A stretch of DNA of 64,000 nt from Myxococcales bacterium. GTDB taxonomy: Bacteria; Myxococcota_A; Polyangia; Haliangiales; Haliangiaceae. The position numbers were made by a program, and so were the translations under genes. The stretch covers positions 2,570,001 through 2,634,000 of the forward strand of contig JADJUW010000001.1 of NCBI GenBank assembly GCA_016716835.1. Direction: 5' to 3'. Shown in pieces: positions 15,893 through 26,017 of this stretch. The number at the start of each line of letters is the position of its first letter. The stretch's first letter is position 1. Under the pieces are notes generated by a model that worked only from the letters and a program-made list of their open reading frames with translations, searched no databases and was not told the origin of the DNA.

Positions 15893-17716
15893 TTAACGGC
15901 TCCCCTGGGACGCGCGTATGCTCGGCGGCGAGAGCACCGGCGGCCGATCAGGCGGCGTGAAGCTCTTCTCAATTTCAAGCCGCTCGATGAGCAGACTCGG
16001 GGCGGACGCCGATACCGGGACCCAACCGCTTTCCGCGCCACAGACGCCATTGAAGGTCTCGACGTCACGGCTGGCGGCGCGAATGGATTGCAGCGCGACC
16101 AGCGGCGTGCCGCTGATGTCGATGCCGCGGACCAATTCGCGGCGGCCATCCGGATAGAGGCGATACGCCATGTTGGGATTTACCTTGAACGCCTGCGGCG
16201 CGAAGACGTCGGTGTTAGTGAAGCCACCACTAATATCGGTGAAGATCATGCCGTACGGCCGGCCCTGTTTTTTGATTTCTTCGAGGAGCAAGCGCTCGAG
16301 CTCGCTGCGCTCGACGGATTTGGAGACCGAAACGACGAGATTGCCCTGCCGCGACACCGGCGGCAGGCCCGGCGAATGGCGACCATGGCCATTTGATCCG
16401 GCGAAGCCATCAATGGGGATGCGCCCCATCAAAAAGCCCTTGAGCACGCCGTTGGTAACCAGCGGCGTATGCTGGGCCCTTACGCCCTGGTTGTCGAAAC
16501 GGTAAAAGCCGTTGAGCCACGTGCCGTTGAGCGAGCGCACGCGCGGATCGTCGTAGACGGTCAGCCAGGTGGGCATGATTTCTTTGCCGACGTAGGCGGA
16601 AAACGTCTTGCCGCTGGTGTCGCCCTTTTGACGATGGCCCTCAATACGATGGCCAAACACCTCGTGGAAAAATACGCCGGCGGCACGGCCTTCCAAAATG
16701 GCCGGCCCGACATACGGTTCGGCCAGCGGCGCGTCGCTGAGCGCTTGCAATTCGTCGGTGACGGTCTTGATGATCGTTTCGACGGCGACATCGTCGGGCA
16801 GGCCAGCCGGCGTCTCGGCGTAGCGTTGCTCGAGCCGAGACAGGCCCATGCCATCGTCGGCCTTGACTCCAACCGAGACGCTCATCTGCGCCCAGGTGTT
16901 AGATTGTTGAATCTTGCTGCCCTCGCTGTTGACGTACCATACCGTGGTTTCTTGCAGCATCACGCCGCAGCCGCCGCGGGTGACGACGCCGCGATAGGTG
17001 CGCGATGAGCAGAGCTTGAGGCGTTCAAGCCACTGCGCCTTATCAAACGCCAAGCGCCTGCGCGGCTCGACAAAGTTCTCAGGCGGCTGCGACGAGAAAT
17101 CGGCCGCCTTGGCGGGCTTGGACAAGGTCATTTGATCTTGTTCGACATAGGTTAAGGCCTGGGCAGCTTCGCGATACCGGCGATCGGTTTCGAGCCATAA
17201 GAGCTGTGAGGCCGCGATCGTGTTGCCGGTGCTCCACGCCGGCACAGGCGCCTGGCGCGCCAAGGGTTCATTGAGATTGTCACCATCGACGGCCAGCGTG
17301 CGGCTGTTGTCGAGCGTGGGGCTGCCGACGCGCACGTCGATGTCGAGCAGGCGGTCGGTATCGTCCTCATCGCTGACGATGGCGCCGCCCTCAGCCTCAA
17401 GGCTGACCACGCGTCGCTCCGTGATTTGATAGCTCAGATAATAAGGCGGTTTGCTAGTGGTAGGCCGCGCCGCCAGCCAACGCGTCATTTCGCTCGCCAT
17501 GACGGTCAGGATGGGGTCGGCTTCGGAGGGCTTGTGGCCCTCCATGGGCTCGGACGTCGCAAGTTCAAGCTTGGACGCGACATCTGGCAGCGCCACATGC
17601 ATGGTTGCGGGCTCCGCGACGGGGGCTTTGCCTTGCTTGGGGCCACAACTAGCGGAGGCAACCAGGGCCCCGGCGACGATCACGGCCGCCAGGCTGGCCG
17701 TACGAATATTAGACAT
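15893..17716 (-). CDS. Exported TldD-like zinc metallopeptidase (lipoprotein)
   Basis: 607 aa from ATG 17716. The signal MSNIRTASLAAVIVAGALVASASC ends in an S-A-S-C lipobox, so it is a probable lipoprotein. All three zinc ligands expected from E. coli TldD are present: H351 and H356 in HEVFGH, with catalytic E352, and C559 in NGVCGAESG. The domain order is an N-terminal alpha/beta layer (~60-330) and a C-terminal beta half with GRIPIDGFAGSNGHGR and NMAYRLYPDGRRELVRG. It is first in the unit TldD-like, TldE-like, radical SAM. A frame extension upstream to 17917 lacks protein character. Confidence 0.9.
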   Translation of the reverse strand: MSNIRTASLAAVIVAGALVASASCGPKQGKAPVAEPATMHVALPDVASKLELATSEPMEGHKPSEADPILTVMASEMTRWLAARPTTSKPPYYLSYQITERRVVSLEAEGGAIVSDEDDTDRLLDIDVRVGSPTLDNSRTLAVDGDNLNEPLARQAPVPAWSTGNTIAASQLLWLETDRRYREAAQALTYVEQDQMTLSKPAKAADFSSQPPENFVEPRRRLAFDKAQWLERLKLCSSRTYRGVVTRGGCGVMLQETTVWYVNSEGSKIQQSNTWAQMSVSVGVKADDGMGLSRLEQRYAETPAGLPDDVAVETIIKTVTDELQALSDAPLAEPYVGPAILEGRAAGVFFHEVFGHRIEGHRQKGDTSGKTFSAYVGKEIMPTWLTVYDDPRVRSLNGTWLNGFYRFDNQGVRAQHTPLVTNGVLKGFLMGRIPIDGFAGSNGHGRHSPGLPPVSRQGNLVVSVSKSVERSELERLLLEEIKKQGRPYGMIFTDISGGFTNTDVFAPQAFKVNPNMAYRLYPDGRRELVRGIDISGTPLVALQSIRAASRDVETFNGVCGAESGWVPVSASAPSLLIERLEIEKSFTPPDRPPVLSPPSIRASQGSR

Positions 17717-17747
17717 GTCGCTAGGGTATGGGGAACCCGGGGCGAGA

Positions 17748-18950
17748 TCAAATCGAGGCGAGGGGTTCTGTGGAAAATCGCATGCCGGTGCGACGCAGGC
17801 GTTCGATAAGCGGTGCCGCCATGGTCGAGGCCGGCGTGCGAATGCCGCCGGGGTGCGCGTTTGGTCTTTCCTGGGCGCGTGGCACATCGCGCAGCAGGCA
17901 CAGCGCGGCCTCGGCAAGCATCACGCTCGTGCCACCATAGCCCGGGTCGCGATCATCGGCAACGACGACTTGCGCGCGACGGCCATCCATGGCCTCGCCG
18001 TGGATGACGATTTCGTAGCGTCCAGCGCGGCGTGCCGCGGTGGATGGGCCCTGTCCCGGTGGCGTCGCTATACGGCGCAACACCGCGCGAAGAGGTGACA
18101 GTGCGGTTGCCGCCAATGCCGTTTTCATGCCGGCCGCGATCAGCTCGGCCTTGAGACGACTTGGCGCGCACATCGCCTCATCATAGGCAAACGCGGTGCC
18201 ATAGGCATGGCCTAGCAAGGCGTTGGTGCGATGGACCACGGGCACGTCGATCGCATCCATGACAAAGGGTGCCGTCCACGACGCCAGCGTGGCGTCATAG
18301 GCGACGCGCCGCGGCGGCATCGGCGTGACCGCGGCGTCGGGCAGCAACGCGTTACTATTGTTGGCCCACGCCGCCGCCGCGGGATCGCGGCCGCGCTCGT
18401 CCATCAGCTGCAACATGCTCGCGAGCGTGCCGCCGCTGACCCCGCCCCGCATGCGGCGGACGCGCAGGTGTGCCGTGCGCAAGGGCGCCGCCAGCGTTTG
18501 ATGTAGCAGCCACAAGCCGAGATCGGCCGGGATGCAGTCAAAGCCGCAGCAATGCACGACGCGCGCGCGCGAGGCGACGGCGGTAGCGTGAAAGGCCTGC
18601 ACGTTGCGGCGGATCCACTGCGGCTCGCCGGTGAGGTCGACATAATCGCGCCCGAGCTCGGCGCAGGCGGCGACCAGCGGCGTGCCGTGCAGCGCATATG
18701 GCCCAACGGTTGAGATGACGAGCCGCGTGCGCGCGACCATCGCCCGCAGCGAGGCCTCATCGTGGCTGTCGGCGATGATGAAAGGGATGTCGCGCTGCGG
18801 CGGCAGCGCGTCGCGCACGCGCGCGAGCTTGCTGGCATCGCGCCCTGCGATGGCCCACCGCAAATCGGCGGGTGCATGCGCGGCGAGGTACGACGCGACG
18901 AGCTGGCCAGTATAGCCCGTGGCACCCCACAGAATGAGTTCGAACTCCAT
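17748..18950 (-). CDS. Saccharopine dehydrogenase-like / trans-acting enoyl reductase family protein
   Basis: 400 aa from ATG 18950. The N-terminal Rossmann fold has LWGATGYTGQLVASYL (GxTGxTG NADP-binding loop) and continues with AIAGRDASKLARVRDALP and VISTVGPYALHGTPLVAACA. This is the layout of the saccharopine dehydrogenase-like NAD(P)-binding family, which includes mycobacterial trans-acting enoyl reductase Rv2953 and human SCCPDH. The remaining ~250 residues are the divergent C-terminal part. The substrate is unknown; lipid-related reduction is the best guess. Divergent from the thioesterase gene 72 bp away. Confidence 0.88.
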   Translation of the reverse strand: MEFELILWGATGYTGQLVASYLAAHAPADLRWAIAGRDASKLARVRDALPPQRDIPFIIADSHDEASLRAMVARTRLVISTVGPYALHGTPLVAACAELGRDYVDLTGEPQWIRRNVQAFHATAVASRARVVHCCGFDCIPADLGLWLLHQTLAAPLRTAHLRVRRMRGGVSGGTLASMLQLMDERGRDPAAAAWANNSNALLPDAAVTPMPPRRVAYDATLASWTAPFVMDAIDVPVVHRTNALLGHAYGTAFAYDEAMCAPSRLKAELIAAGMKTALAATALSPLRAVLRRIATPPGQGPSTAARRAGRYEIVIHGEAMDGRRAQVVVADDRDPGYGGTSVMLAEAALCLLRDVPRAQERPNAHPGGIRTPASTMAAPLIERLRRTGMRFSTEPLASI

Positions 18951-19021
18951 GGCTCGTCGTAGCACATCAGATCGCGCGAACTCATGCTTGACGCCGCGGC
19001 GTTTGTGCCGCAAACCGCGGC

Positions 19022-19825
19022 ATGAGCGGTTTTGAGCAACTCTTGGCCCTGCAGCCAGTAGCGCCTGGCCAGTATCGCGCGCAAATCCCCGATGCGTGGC
19101 AACAAGGTCGCGGCGCGTTTGGCGGGCTAGTCGGCGCGCTTTTGCTGCGCGCGACGCATGCGCACATGCCGCCCACGCCCGTGCGATCGGTGACGGCGCA
19201 ATTTTTTGCGCCCGCGATGGTCGGCGCGGCCGAACTGCTAGTGACGGTGCAAAAAGTTGGTAGCAACGTAGCGGTGGCGAGCGTCGTGATGATGCAAGCT
19301 GGCGCCGCGGTGGCGAATGCCACGATTGTCCGCGGCGGCGAGCGCGCCACTCCGCTGACGTGGAACGAACTGGCGCCGCCCGTGATGAAGCCGTTCGACG
19401 CCTGCGCCGCGATGCCGCGCGGCGTGCCATTTGCGCCCGTGTTTACGCAACATTTCGATTATCGACCAACCGGCCCGTTGCCGTTTTCAGGCGGCACCTC
19501 GGCGCGATGCGAAGGCTGGATCGCGGTGCGCAAGGCGGGTGCCGCTGATGGCGAAGCGGCGATTAGCGACGAGCTTGTGCTGGCGTATGCCGACGCTTAT
19601 TGGACGGCCGCGATGGTAAAAATGCAGGCGCCGCGCCCGGCGGCCACGGTGTCGTTTGCGCTGCAGTATGGCCATTGCGGCGCCTCTCGCGTGGCGCAGC
19701 CGCTATATCTGCGTGCGCACACGCCCTATGCGGCCGGGGGGTATGTCACCGAGTTTCGCGAGCTGTGGACCGCCAGCGGGGAGCTGGTCGCGACCAACCA
19801 GCAGGTGATTGCGATTATTGCCTAG
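19022..19825 (+). CDS. Acyl-CoA thioesterase family protein (double hotdog)
   Basis: 267 aa. The N-terminal hotdog has AWQQGRGAFGGLVGALLLRA with the conserved G-G pair and SVTAQFFAPAMVGAAELLVTV; the C-terminal hotdog has SVSFALQY-like TVSFALQYG and LRAHTPYAAGGYVTEFRELW. This matches the thioesterase-like superfamily (TesB/4HBT_3). It hydrolyses acyl-CoA or related thioesters; chain length cannot be predicted. It sits between the divergent reductase and a downstream esterase on the same strand. Confidence 0.85.
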   Translation: MSGFEQLLALQPVAPGQYRAQIPDAWQQGRGAFGGLVGALLLRATHAHMPPTPVRSVTAQFFAPAMVGAAELLVTVQKVGSNVAVASVVMMQAGAAVANATIVRGGERATPLTWNELAPPVMKPFDACAAMPRGVPFAPVFTQHFDYRPTGPLPFSGGTSARCEGWIAVRKAGAADGEAAISDELVLAYADAYWTAAMVKMQAPRPAATVSFALQYGHCGASRVAQPLYLRAHTPYAAGGYVTEFRELWTASGELVATNQQVIAIIA

Positions 19826-19886
19826 TGTCGCCGGGGCCAAGGCGTTTTGGCTTGAGTTGGCGCGCCCGGCTTGCTACCGCGAGGCC

Positions 19887-21236
19887 ATGAAAGCCGCTGC
19901 GCCCCGGTCGCCACGATCTCGCCTGCTGCTCACGCTGTTGTCGTCGCTGGCGATGTCGGCGGCCGCTTGCGACCGCGGCGAGGATACGCCCCCCCCTGTC
20001 CCTGGCGAGGACCCAAAGCTTGGACCATCGGGCTGCAAGCTAGGCTTTGCCGGCGTGCCGTGCCTCATGGCGGCCATGCGCGAGGCGACCTTCGCGTGCG
20101 ACGCCGAACGCGTCGCGGACTTGGTCGAAGATCTGCAGGCGCGTCGCGGCCACTGGGCGATGTGGCATGACCAAACCGCGATGTTCGTCGCCGAAGAGGC
20201 GGGCGACATCGCCGGCAGCTTTAACGATTGGCAGCCCACGCTGGCGCTGACGCAATTTTGCGATTCGGCCTTGTACGTCGCCGACGTCGCACTCACCTCG
20301 GGCACGCATCAGTATAAGATCGTGCGCGGCGACGACTACGAGCTCGACAGCAACAATTGGGCCTTTGCCTACGATGCCTTTGAAGGCAACGCGGATGGTC
20401 GCAACTCGGTGCTTAACACGTACGACTCCGGTCGCGGCCATCTCGAGGCGTCGCCAGCACCCTTGTGTTCGGAGGCGCTCAGCAATTGTCGCGAGGTCAA
20501 GGCGTATGTGCCGGCGGGCTATGCGGCGCCGACGCGCAAGGGCCGCTATCCCGTGCTGTACGTGCACGACGGGCAAAACGTCTTTGACGACGCGACGTGC
20601 TGTTTTAACGGCAGCGGCTGGGAGCTGAATCTCACGGCCGACGAAGAAATTGCCGCCGGGCGCGCCGCACCGTTCATTATTGTTGCCGCCGATCACGGCG
20701 GCCTCGGCCGCGGCGACGAATATGGCTGGGTCGAGAGCGCTGGCGGCAAGCAAGCTGCGTTCATGGCCTTTCAGGTCCAGTCGATTCAACCCGACGCCGA
20801 AGCGCGCTGGGACATCGACGGAGCGCGGCGATTTGTGCTGGGATCGTCGCTCGGTGGCCTTATTTCGTATCGCCTGGCGTTTGCCTATCCCGACGTCTAT
20901 ATCGGTGCGGGCGCCATGTCGGGCGCGTTCTGGCCCGGGCTCGACACGCAAACCGGCATGCTCGACCTGCTGGCGACGCTGGCGCCGGGCGATGGCCCGG
21001 ACGTAGCCATCTATCTCGATCACGGCGGCAGCGTCGCCAACGACAACGACGGCATGGAAGACAGCGTCGACGTCGCGGAGGCGCTTGAGGGGCTAGGCTA
21101 CGCGCGGCAGGTGTCGCCAACGTGCAGCCCCGATCCCCGCGCGCTTTGCTATCACCACGAGCTCGGCGCGTCACACAGCGAAAGCGCATGGCGCGCACGC
21201 GCGTGGCGGCCGATGCGGTTTTTCTTCGCGCCGTAA
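19887..21236 (+). CDS. Lipoprotein esterase with N-terminal CBM48-like domain
   Basis: 449 aa from ATG 19887. The signal ends LAMSAAAC (lipobox A-A-A-C). Residues ~80-180 contain an early-set/CBM48-like domain (VAEEAGDIAGSFNDWQ, GTHQYKIVRGDDYELD), as in enterochelin esterases and glycogen-binding modules. The rest is a putative-esterase alpha/beta hydrolase: YPVLYVHDGQNVFDD, nucleophile in VLGSSLGGLISYR, and the catalytic His likely in HELGASHSESAW at the C-terminus. It probably hydrolyses an ester on a carbohydrate, siderophore or polymer at the cell surface; substrate is unknown. Confidence 0.88.
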   Translation: MKAAAPRSPRSRLLLTLLSSLAMSAAACDRGEDTPPPVPGEDPKLGPSGCKLGFAGVPCLMAAMREATFACDAERVADLVEDLQARRGHWAMWHDQTAMFVAEEAGDIAGSFNDWQPTLALTQFCDSALYVADVALTSGTHQYKIVRGDDYELDSNNWAFAYDAFEGNADGRNSVLNTYDSGRGHLEASPAPLCSEALSNCREVKAYVPAGYAAPTRKGRYPVLYVHDGQNVFDDATCCFNGSGWELNLTADEEIAAGRAAPFIIVAADHGGLGRGDEYGWVESAGGKQAAFMAFQVQSIQPDAEARWDIDGARRFVLGSSLGGLISYRLAFAYPDVYIGAGAMSGAFWPGLDTQTGMLDLLATLAPGDGPDVAIYLDHGGSVANDNDGMEDSVDVAEALEGLGYARQVSPTCSPDPRALCYHHELGASHSESAWRARAWRPMRFFFAP

Positions 21237-21253
21237 CCGTGGCAATGTCGCGG

Positions 21254-23140
21254 TCAAGCCCCCGCGACTTGCGCGTGGCTGTGTTGGTGGCGGGCGTAAT
21301 AGTTGCCAAAGGGCTCTAGCAACGCCGCGCCCTGGTTCGCCATCTTGTCGAGGCGAATCGTATGCGTCACGCCATTGGCCTTGAAAACCAGGCAATTGCC
21401 CTTGAAGGTCACGTCTTTGCGCTCGACGTCGGTCATGGCATCAAACGGAATTTCGTCGTCGCCTGGCAAGGTGAGGCCGCGATAGGTGAGACCAATCACC
21501 CCGATGTCGGCCGCAATTTCCACCGGCGGGAAGTGTCGCTCGACGCGCGCAATCTCTTCGGGCGTGGTTGGCATCACGCTAACGGCCAACTTGAAATCGT
21601 GCGCCTCGGCAAACCGCGCCTCATAGGCCTGCCACAGCGCCTGCTCCTTGGCCTGCGCGCTAGCAATCTCGGCGTATAGCGTTTGCGTCGGCGTGTTCGC
21701 GAGTTGCCCCACGAGGTCGCCGGTAATCTGCCAAGAGGCCAAGCGCGCCACCCGCTCGTGCAGCGGCGGATGCGAGTCAAATGGGTGCGGCGTCGCCTTG
21801 GTGAGCAGGCTGGCCGTCGCATCATTGGCGGCGACGAAATGCGAGAAGCCGCGACTGACGCGCTGGGCGATGCCAATCTCCTTGAGTTCTTGCTTTTCGT
21901 CGAGCAGCTGTTGCTCGGTTTGGCTGCGGTAGGTGGCGTACGCGACGATCTTGACCAGTGCCCGCGCGGCGGCCTCTTTGCCGACCACGGATGCGGCGAC
22001 CCCATCCGCGGCGAATTCCGCGATGCGCGAATGCGCGGCGGCAACCCGTTCGAAGAGCGCGCGAAAGGCCACCATCCAGGACGTGACGCCAAACGTCAAG
22101 GTGTCGCTCGTAGTCTCCAGGTACGTTCCAAATCGGCGCAGCAAGGGCGCTAACTTCCGGGACTGGCCGGTGTCGTCCGCTGCGAAATGGCCGAGTTCGT
22201 GCGCCAATACCGCATTGGCTTCGTCTTTCTCTAAGGTTCGCAGGAGCGCTAAGCTAACGAAGAGCGTGCGTCCGTGGACCTGCGTCAGCCGCGGCGCGGG
22301 TTGCCCCGCGATTTCGTAGCGGTCGAAGATCGCAAGCGGCGACTCGGTGACGAAAAAGTTATCATCGATGCCGACGAGCACGGTTTCGGGCGGTTTGGTG
22401 CCTACCTTGGCCGCCAGCGAGCGCAAGTTCTCAAAAAACGCGGGGGCGTCGGTCTCGCGCAGCATAAGGGCGTGCTCTTGCGGCACGTACTCCGACTTGG
22501 CGAAGATGGCTTTGAACGCCACAAAAACGCCGACGACCGCGAGCACGCCTGCGATCCCGATGAGCTTGATCGAGTAGAATTCAAACCACATCGCGGTCAC
22601 CCAGAATGAGAGAAAAATGATGATGGCCCCTTGGCCAAGCAAGTGCGGAATGGAAAACGCCCGCAACGTGGTCCATCCCAGCGCAAACGCCTGGTGTTGC
22701 CTGCGCGGGGCGCGCCTGGCCCATAACAGTGCCAGCGCCAAGATGGCGGCGACCACCAGCGCAAGGCCCAACAAAACCTTCGAGGCGGCGCGTACCCACG
22801 AAAACTGGAGGACCGTGCTGCAGACCTCGGCGGCCACGTTCGCAGGCGCTCGCGTAAAGCCAAAAGCGCCACATTCCTCAAGGGCAACGTCGCCAAGATC
22901 GATGCCGGAAGCCGCCGCCTTGGCCGCCGCAATGTCCGCCGCCGCAACCGGCTCGCTTGCCTCGGCTACCGCTTGGTCGATGTTGGCGAACACCTCGGTT
23001 TGCGCCGCCGCCGACCACTTGCCAAGGTAGTGCGTCGAGAACCACAGCCCCAGCAACGGCACCACCAGCAAGCCCAAGGCGGGTCGCAGAAAGGTCTTCG
23101 CGAACGAGGGTTCGGTTTGCGTCGGCGCGGCTTCGTCCAT
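21254..23140 (-). CDS. M48 family metallopeptidase, multi-pass membrane
   Basis: 628 aa. The N-terminal region has four predicted membrane segments (LGLLVVPLLGLWFST; LLGLALVVAAILALALLWA; ILGQGAIIIFLSFWV-like; LIGIAGVLAVVGVFVAF). The peptidase domain has HELGH in NAVLAHELGHFAADDTGQ and the downstream ligand region RIAEFAADGVAASVVG. A C-terminal ~200-residue part follows, with DSHPPLHERVARL typical of M48 proteins. It is an HtpX/Ste24-like protease, probably for membrane-protein quality control. It is divergent from a rhomboid protease gene with only 93 bp between them. Confidence 0.9.
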   Translation of the reverse strand: MDEAAPTQTEPSFAKTFLRPALGLLVVPLLGLWFSTHYLGKWSAAAQTEVFANIDQAVAEASEPVAAADIAAAKAAASGIDLGDVALEECGAFGFTRAPANVAAEVCSTVLQFSWVRAASKVLLGLALVVAAILALALLWARRAPRRQHQAFALGWTTLRAFSIPHLLGQGAIIIFLSFWVTAMWFEFYSIKLIGIAGVLAVVGVFVAFKAIFAKSEYVPQEHALMLRETDAPAFFENLRSLAAKVGTKPPETVLVGIDDNFFVTESPLAIFDRYEIAGQPAPRLTQVHGRTLFVSLALLRTLEKDEANAVLAHELGHFAADDTGQSRKLAPLLRRFGTYLETTSDTLTFGVTSWMVAFRALFERVAAAHSRIAEFAADGVAASVVGKEAAARALVKIVAYATYRSQTEQQLLDEKQELKEIGIAQRVSRGFSHFVAANDATASLLTKATPHPFDSHPPLHERVARLASWQITGDLVGQLANTPTQTLYAEIASAQAKEQALWQAYEARFAEAHDFKLAVSVMPTTPEEIARVERHFPPVEIAADIGVIGLTYRGLTLPGDDEIPFDAMTDVERKDVTFKGNCLVFKANGVTHTIRLDKMANQGAALLEPFGNYYARHQHSHAQVAGA

Positions 23141-23233
23141 GCGCGGTGAGTATCAACCAGCGTTTCCGAAGGCAACCCCAAATTGGGTCACGCAGGCCGG
23201 CGCCGCCTGCGCCTTCAATGCTAAGCACACGCC

Positions 23234-24823
23234 ATGGCGCTCGGCGGCTTTAATTGCCCCTATTGTCGAAACTACAACGCCAATGGCGACAAGACCTGTG
23301 CGCGCTGTAAGCGGTACCTGCCGCCGCGTTGGGTGGCGCAGCTGCTGCGCAATTCGCCGCTTGGCCCTAACCCGGTTACCACGCTGCTCATCGGCGTCTG
23401 CGTCTTGGTGTTTTTTGCGCAACTGGTCGACGCAAATAATGTTGGCGGGTTGTCGTTTGGACTCGGCGGCATGCCGATGTCGACGCTGCTGCGCTTTGGC
23501 GCCCTGACCAACAACGTCGCGGATCAGCCGTGGACCGTGGCCTCCTACATGTTTAGCCATATGGGGTATCTCCACATCATTTTTAACTTAATGGGGTTGT
23601 GGGATCTCGGACGGCGCTGCGAAGCGGAGGCAGGCGCCGGCGTGGTGCTCACGACGTTTCTCGCAACCGGTATTGCCGGCGGCGTCGCGAGCGTGGCGTG
23701 GTACGGCAACCAGCCCTATATCAGCTCCGGTGCCAGCGGCGCGGTATTTGGCCTCGCCGGCTTTATGCTCGGCGTCGCGATCCGCACCAAGGATCCGCAG
23801 TGGAAGGACGTGCTGATTCGCACAATGCTCTACTCCTTCATCATGTACTTCGCGCTGCACACCAATCAGGCGGCACACCTCGGTGGCCTTGCGCTAGGCG
23901 CCGCGCTCGGCTATTCGCGCTGGCTCGTAAAAAGCAGCCGCAACGCGCCGATTGCGTGGATGACCGCGGGCACGGGGCTGCTGCTGCTAAGTCTCGCGAC
24001 GCTGGTGCCGAGCCAACTCGCGGCAGGATGGCGTACGCAACGCGACCTTGAGCATGCCCGGCGCGATGGCACGGCGCCAGACTTTAACTATCCGCAACCG
24101 AGCACGTCCGACTTCGAGTTTGTCGCCTTGGACGAGCGTCTTGAGTTCGAGCCATGCATTCCGCGCCCCGAACTCGTAGGCGATCACGCAGCCGGGGCCG
24201 CGCTTCCCGAAACGCCAGCTATGCGCGCCTTGTTTTGGGCAAGGCTCGCGGGCTTGGCCAATTTTACGACAACGGAGGGCCCTTTGCTGTGGCACAAGCC
24301 AAGCGGAGCCCTGCTGCAGGTGCGCAGCGACAACTATCAGACCGTCTATCATTGCGGAGGCCGCTACGATCCTGGGCGCTCGCCTTCGCTGGTTCGCGAG
24401 ACCGCTGCCGAGATCGCGAGCCGCGAGGCAAAGGTGGAAGCGCTGGTGGCAAGAGGACGCAAGCAAAGCATGCAGCTCGAGCCCGATGACTACCAAGCTT
24501 ACGTTGAAGCCATGTACCCACCGGGCGTATGGCAAGCCGTGCAATCGCTAGAGGCTTTGCTCGTCACCCTGCCCGCGCGCGACCTTGGCTTCACGCATTT
24601 TGATTTGACCACCAAAGACGTCTGGTGTGGCGGCGCGCGCCAGGGCGTCAGTTTTTCCGCGCCCTGCCCATTCGCCGAGGGGCTGGCATATTTATTGAAG
24701 CGCGCCGACACCGAGCCCGACTTGCGCCAGCACGTGCTCAACTATGTAAGCGCTCGTCCCGGTGGCGACATTTCTGCCGAGCAAGCCGCGGCGCTCGCCG
24801 CCTTGCAGGCGCAGCTGCCTTAA
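23234..24823 (+). CDS. Rhomboid family intramembrane serine protease with zinc-ribbon N-terminus
   Basis: 529 aa. It opens with a zinc ribbon (FNCPYCRNYNANGDKTCARC; C-x2-C ... C-x2-C), then the rhomboid core of six membrane helices (~residues 40-260). Visible core motifs are HMGYLHIIFNLMGLWDLG (first conserved His/Asn), catalytic Ser in SSGASGAVFGLAGF and catalytic His in TNQAAHLGGLALG. A soluble ~250-residue C-terminal domain with no recognised family follows a final hydrophobic helix. It cleaves membrane proteins within the bilayer; the targets are unknown. Confidence 0.92.
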   Translation: MALGGFNCPYCRNYNANGDKTCARCKRYLPPRWVAQLLRNSPLGPNPVTTLLIGVCVLVFFAQLVDANNVGGLSFGLGGMPMSTLLRFGALTNNVADQPWTVASYMFSHMGYLHIIFNLMGLWDLGRRCEAEAGAGVVLTTFLATGIAGGVASVAWYGNQPYISSGASGAVFGLAGFMLGVAIRTKDPQWKDVLIRTMLYSFIMYFALHTNQAAHLGGLALGAALGYSRWLVKSSRNAPIAWMTAGTGLLLLSLATLVPSQLAAGWRTQRDLEHARRDGTAPDFNYPQPSTSDFEFVALDERLEFEPCIPRPELVGDHAAGAALPETPAMRALFWARLAGLANFTTTEGPLLWHKPSGALLQVRSDNYQTVYHCGGRYDPGRSPSLVRETAAEIASREAKVEALVARGRKQSMQLEPDDYQAYVEAMYPPGVWQAVQSLEALLVTLPARDLGFTHFDLTTKDVWCGGARQGVSFSAPCPFAEGLAYLLKRADTEPDLRQHVLNYVSARPGGDISAEQAAALAALQAQLP

Positions 24824-24927
24824 GGAGGGTTTTTGCGGGCCGCTAACCACGCCTGCGCCACCTGTCAAGACCTTGCGCGGCGCGCGCCCGTGCTTAATTT
24901 CTTGGATGTCAACCAAGGAGAAACACC

Positions 24928-25365
24928 ATGTCATTACCTACCCGAACCTTTGCCCGTAACCCCCTCGCTCAGCTCACCTACGACCCATTTTCGTGGACGC
25001 GCCAACTGTTCGACGCGGTGCCGGCCGGCCGCAACCAGGAAGACTTTGTCCCGCGCTTTGATATCAAGGAAACCCAGGACAGCTTCGTGCTAGCCGCTGA
25101 TGTGCCCGGCATCAAGCAGGACGACCTCGACGTCACCGTGCATGGCGGCATCGTGACCATCAAGGGCACGCGCACGGCGGAGGAAAAGAAAGACACCGAG
25201 TCGTGGCACATGACCGAGCGCTACTACGGCAGCTTTGAGCGCCGCTTCTCGCTCCCGGAAACCGCCGACTCCGACAAGGTCGAGGCCAAACTCAACGCCG
25301 GCGTGCTCACCGTGACCATTGGCAAGAAATCTCAGGCCAAGCCGCGCAAGGTCGAGTTTAAGTAA
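24928..25365 (+). CDS. Hsp20/alpha-crystallin small heat-shock protein
   Basis: 145 aa from ATG 24928 with AAGGAG 8 nt upstream. The alpha-crystallin domain covers ~40-138, with the diagnostic DVPGIKQDDLDVTVHGGIVTIKGTR and KLNAGVLTVTIGKK. It holds denatured proteins for refolding by DnaK. The C-terminal tail ends in PRKVEFK, similar to the IXI-type anchor. The ~100-nt leader might carry temperature-responsive structure, but none is evident by eye. Confidence 0.94.
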   Translation: MSLPTRTFARNPLAQLTYDPFSWTRQLFDAVPAGRNQEDFVPRFDIKETQDSFVLAADVPGIKQDDLDVTVHGGIVTIKGTRTAEEKKDTESWHMTERYYGSFERRFSLPETADSDKVEAKLNAGVLTVTIGKKSQAKPRKVEFK

Positions 25366-25369
25366 GCCT

Positions 25370-26017
<648 letters not shown>

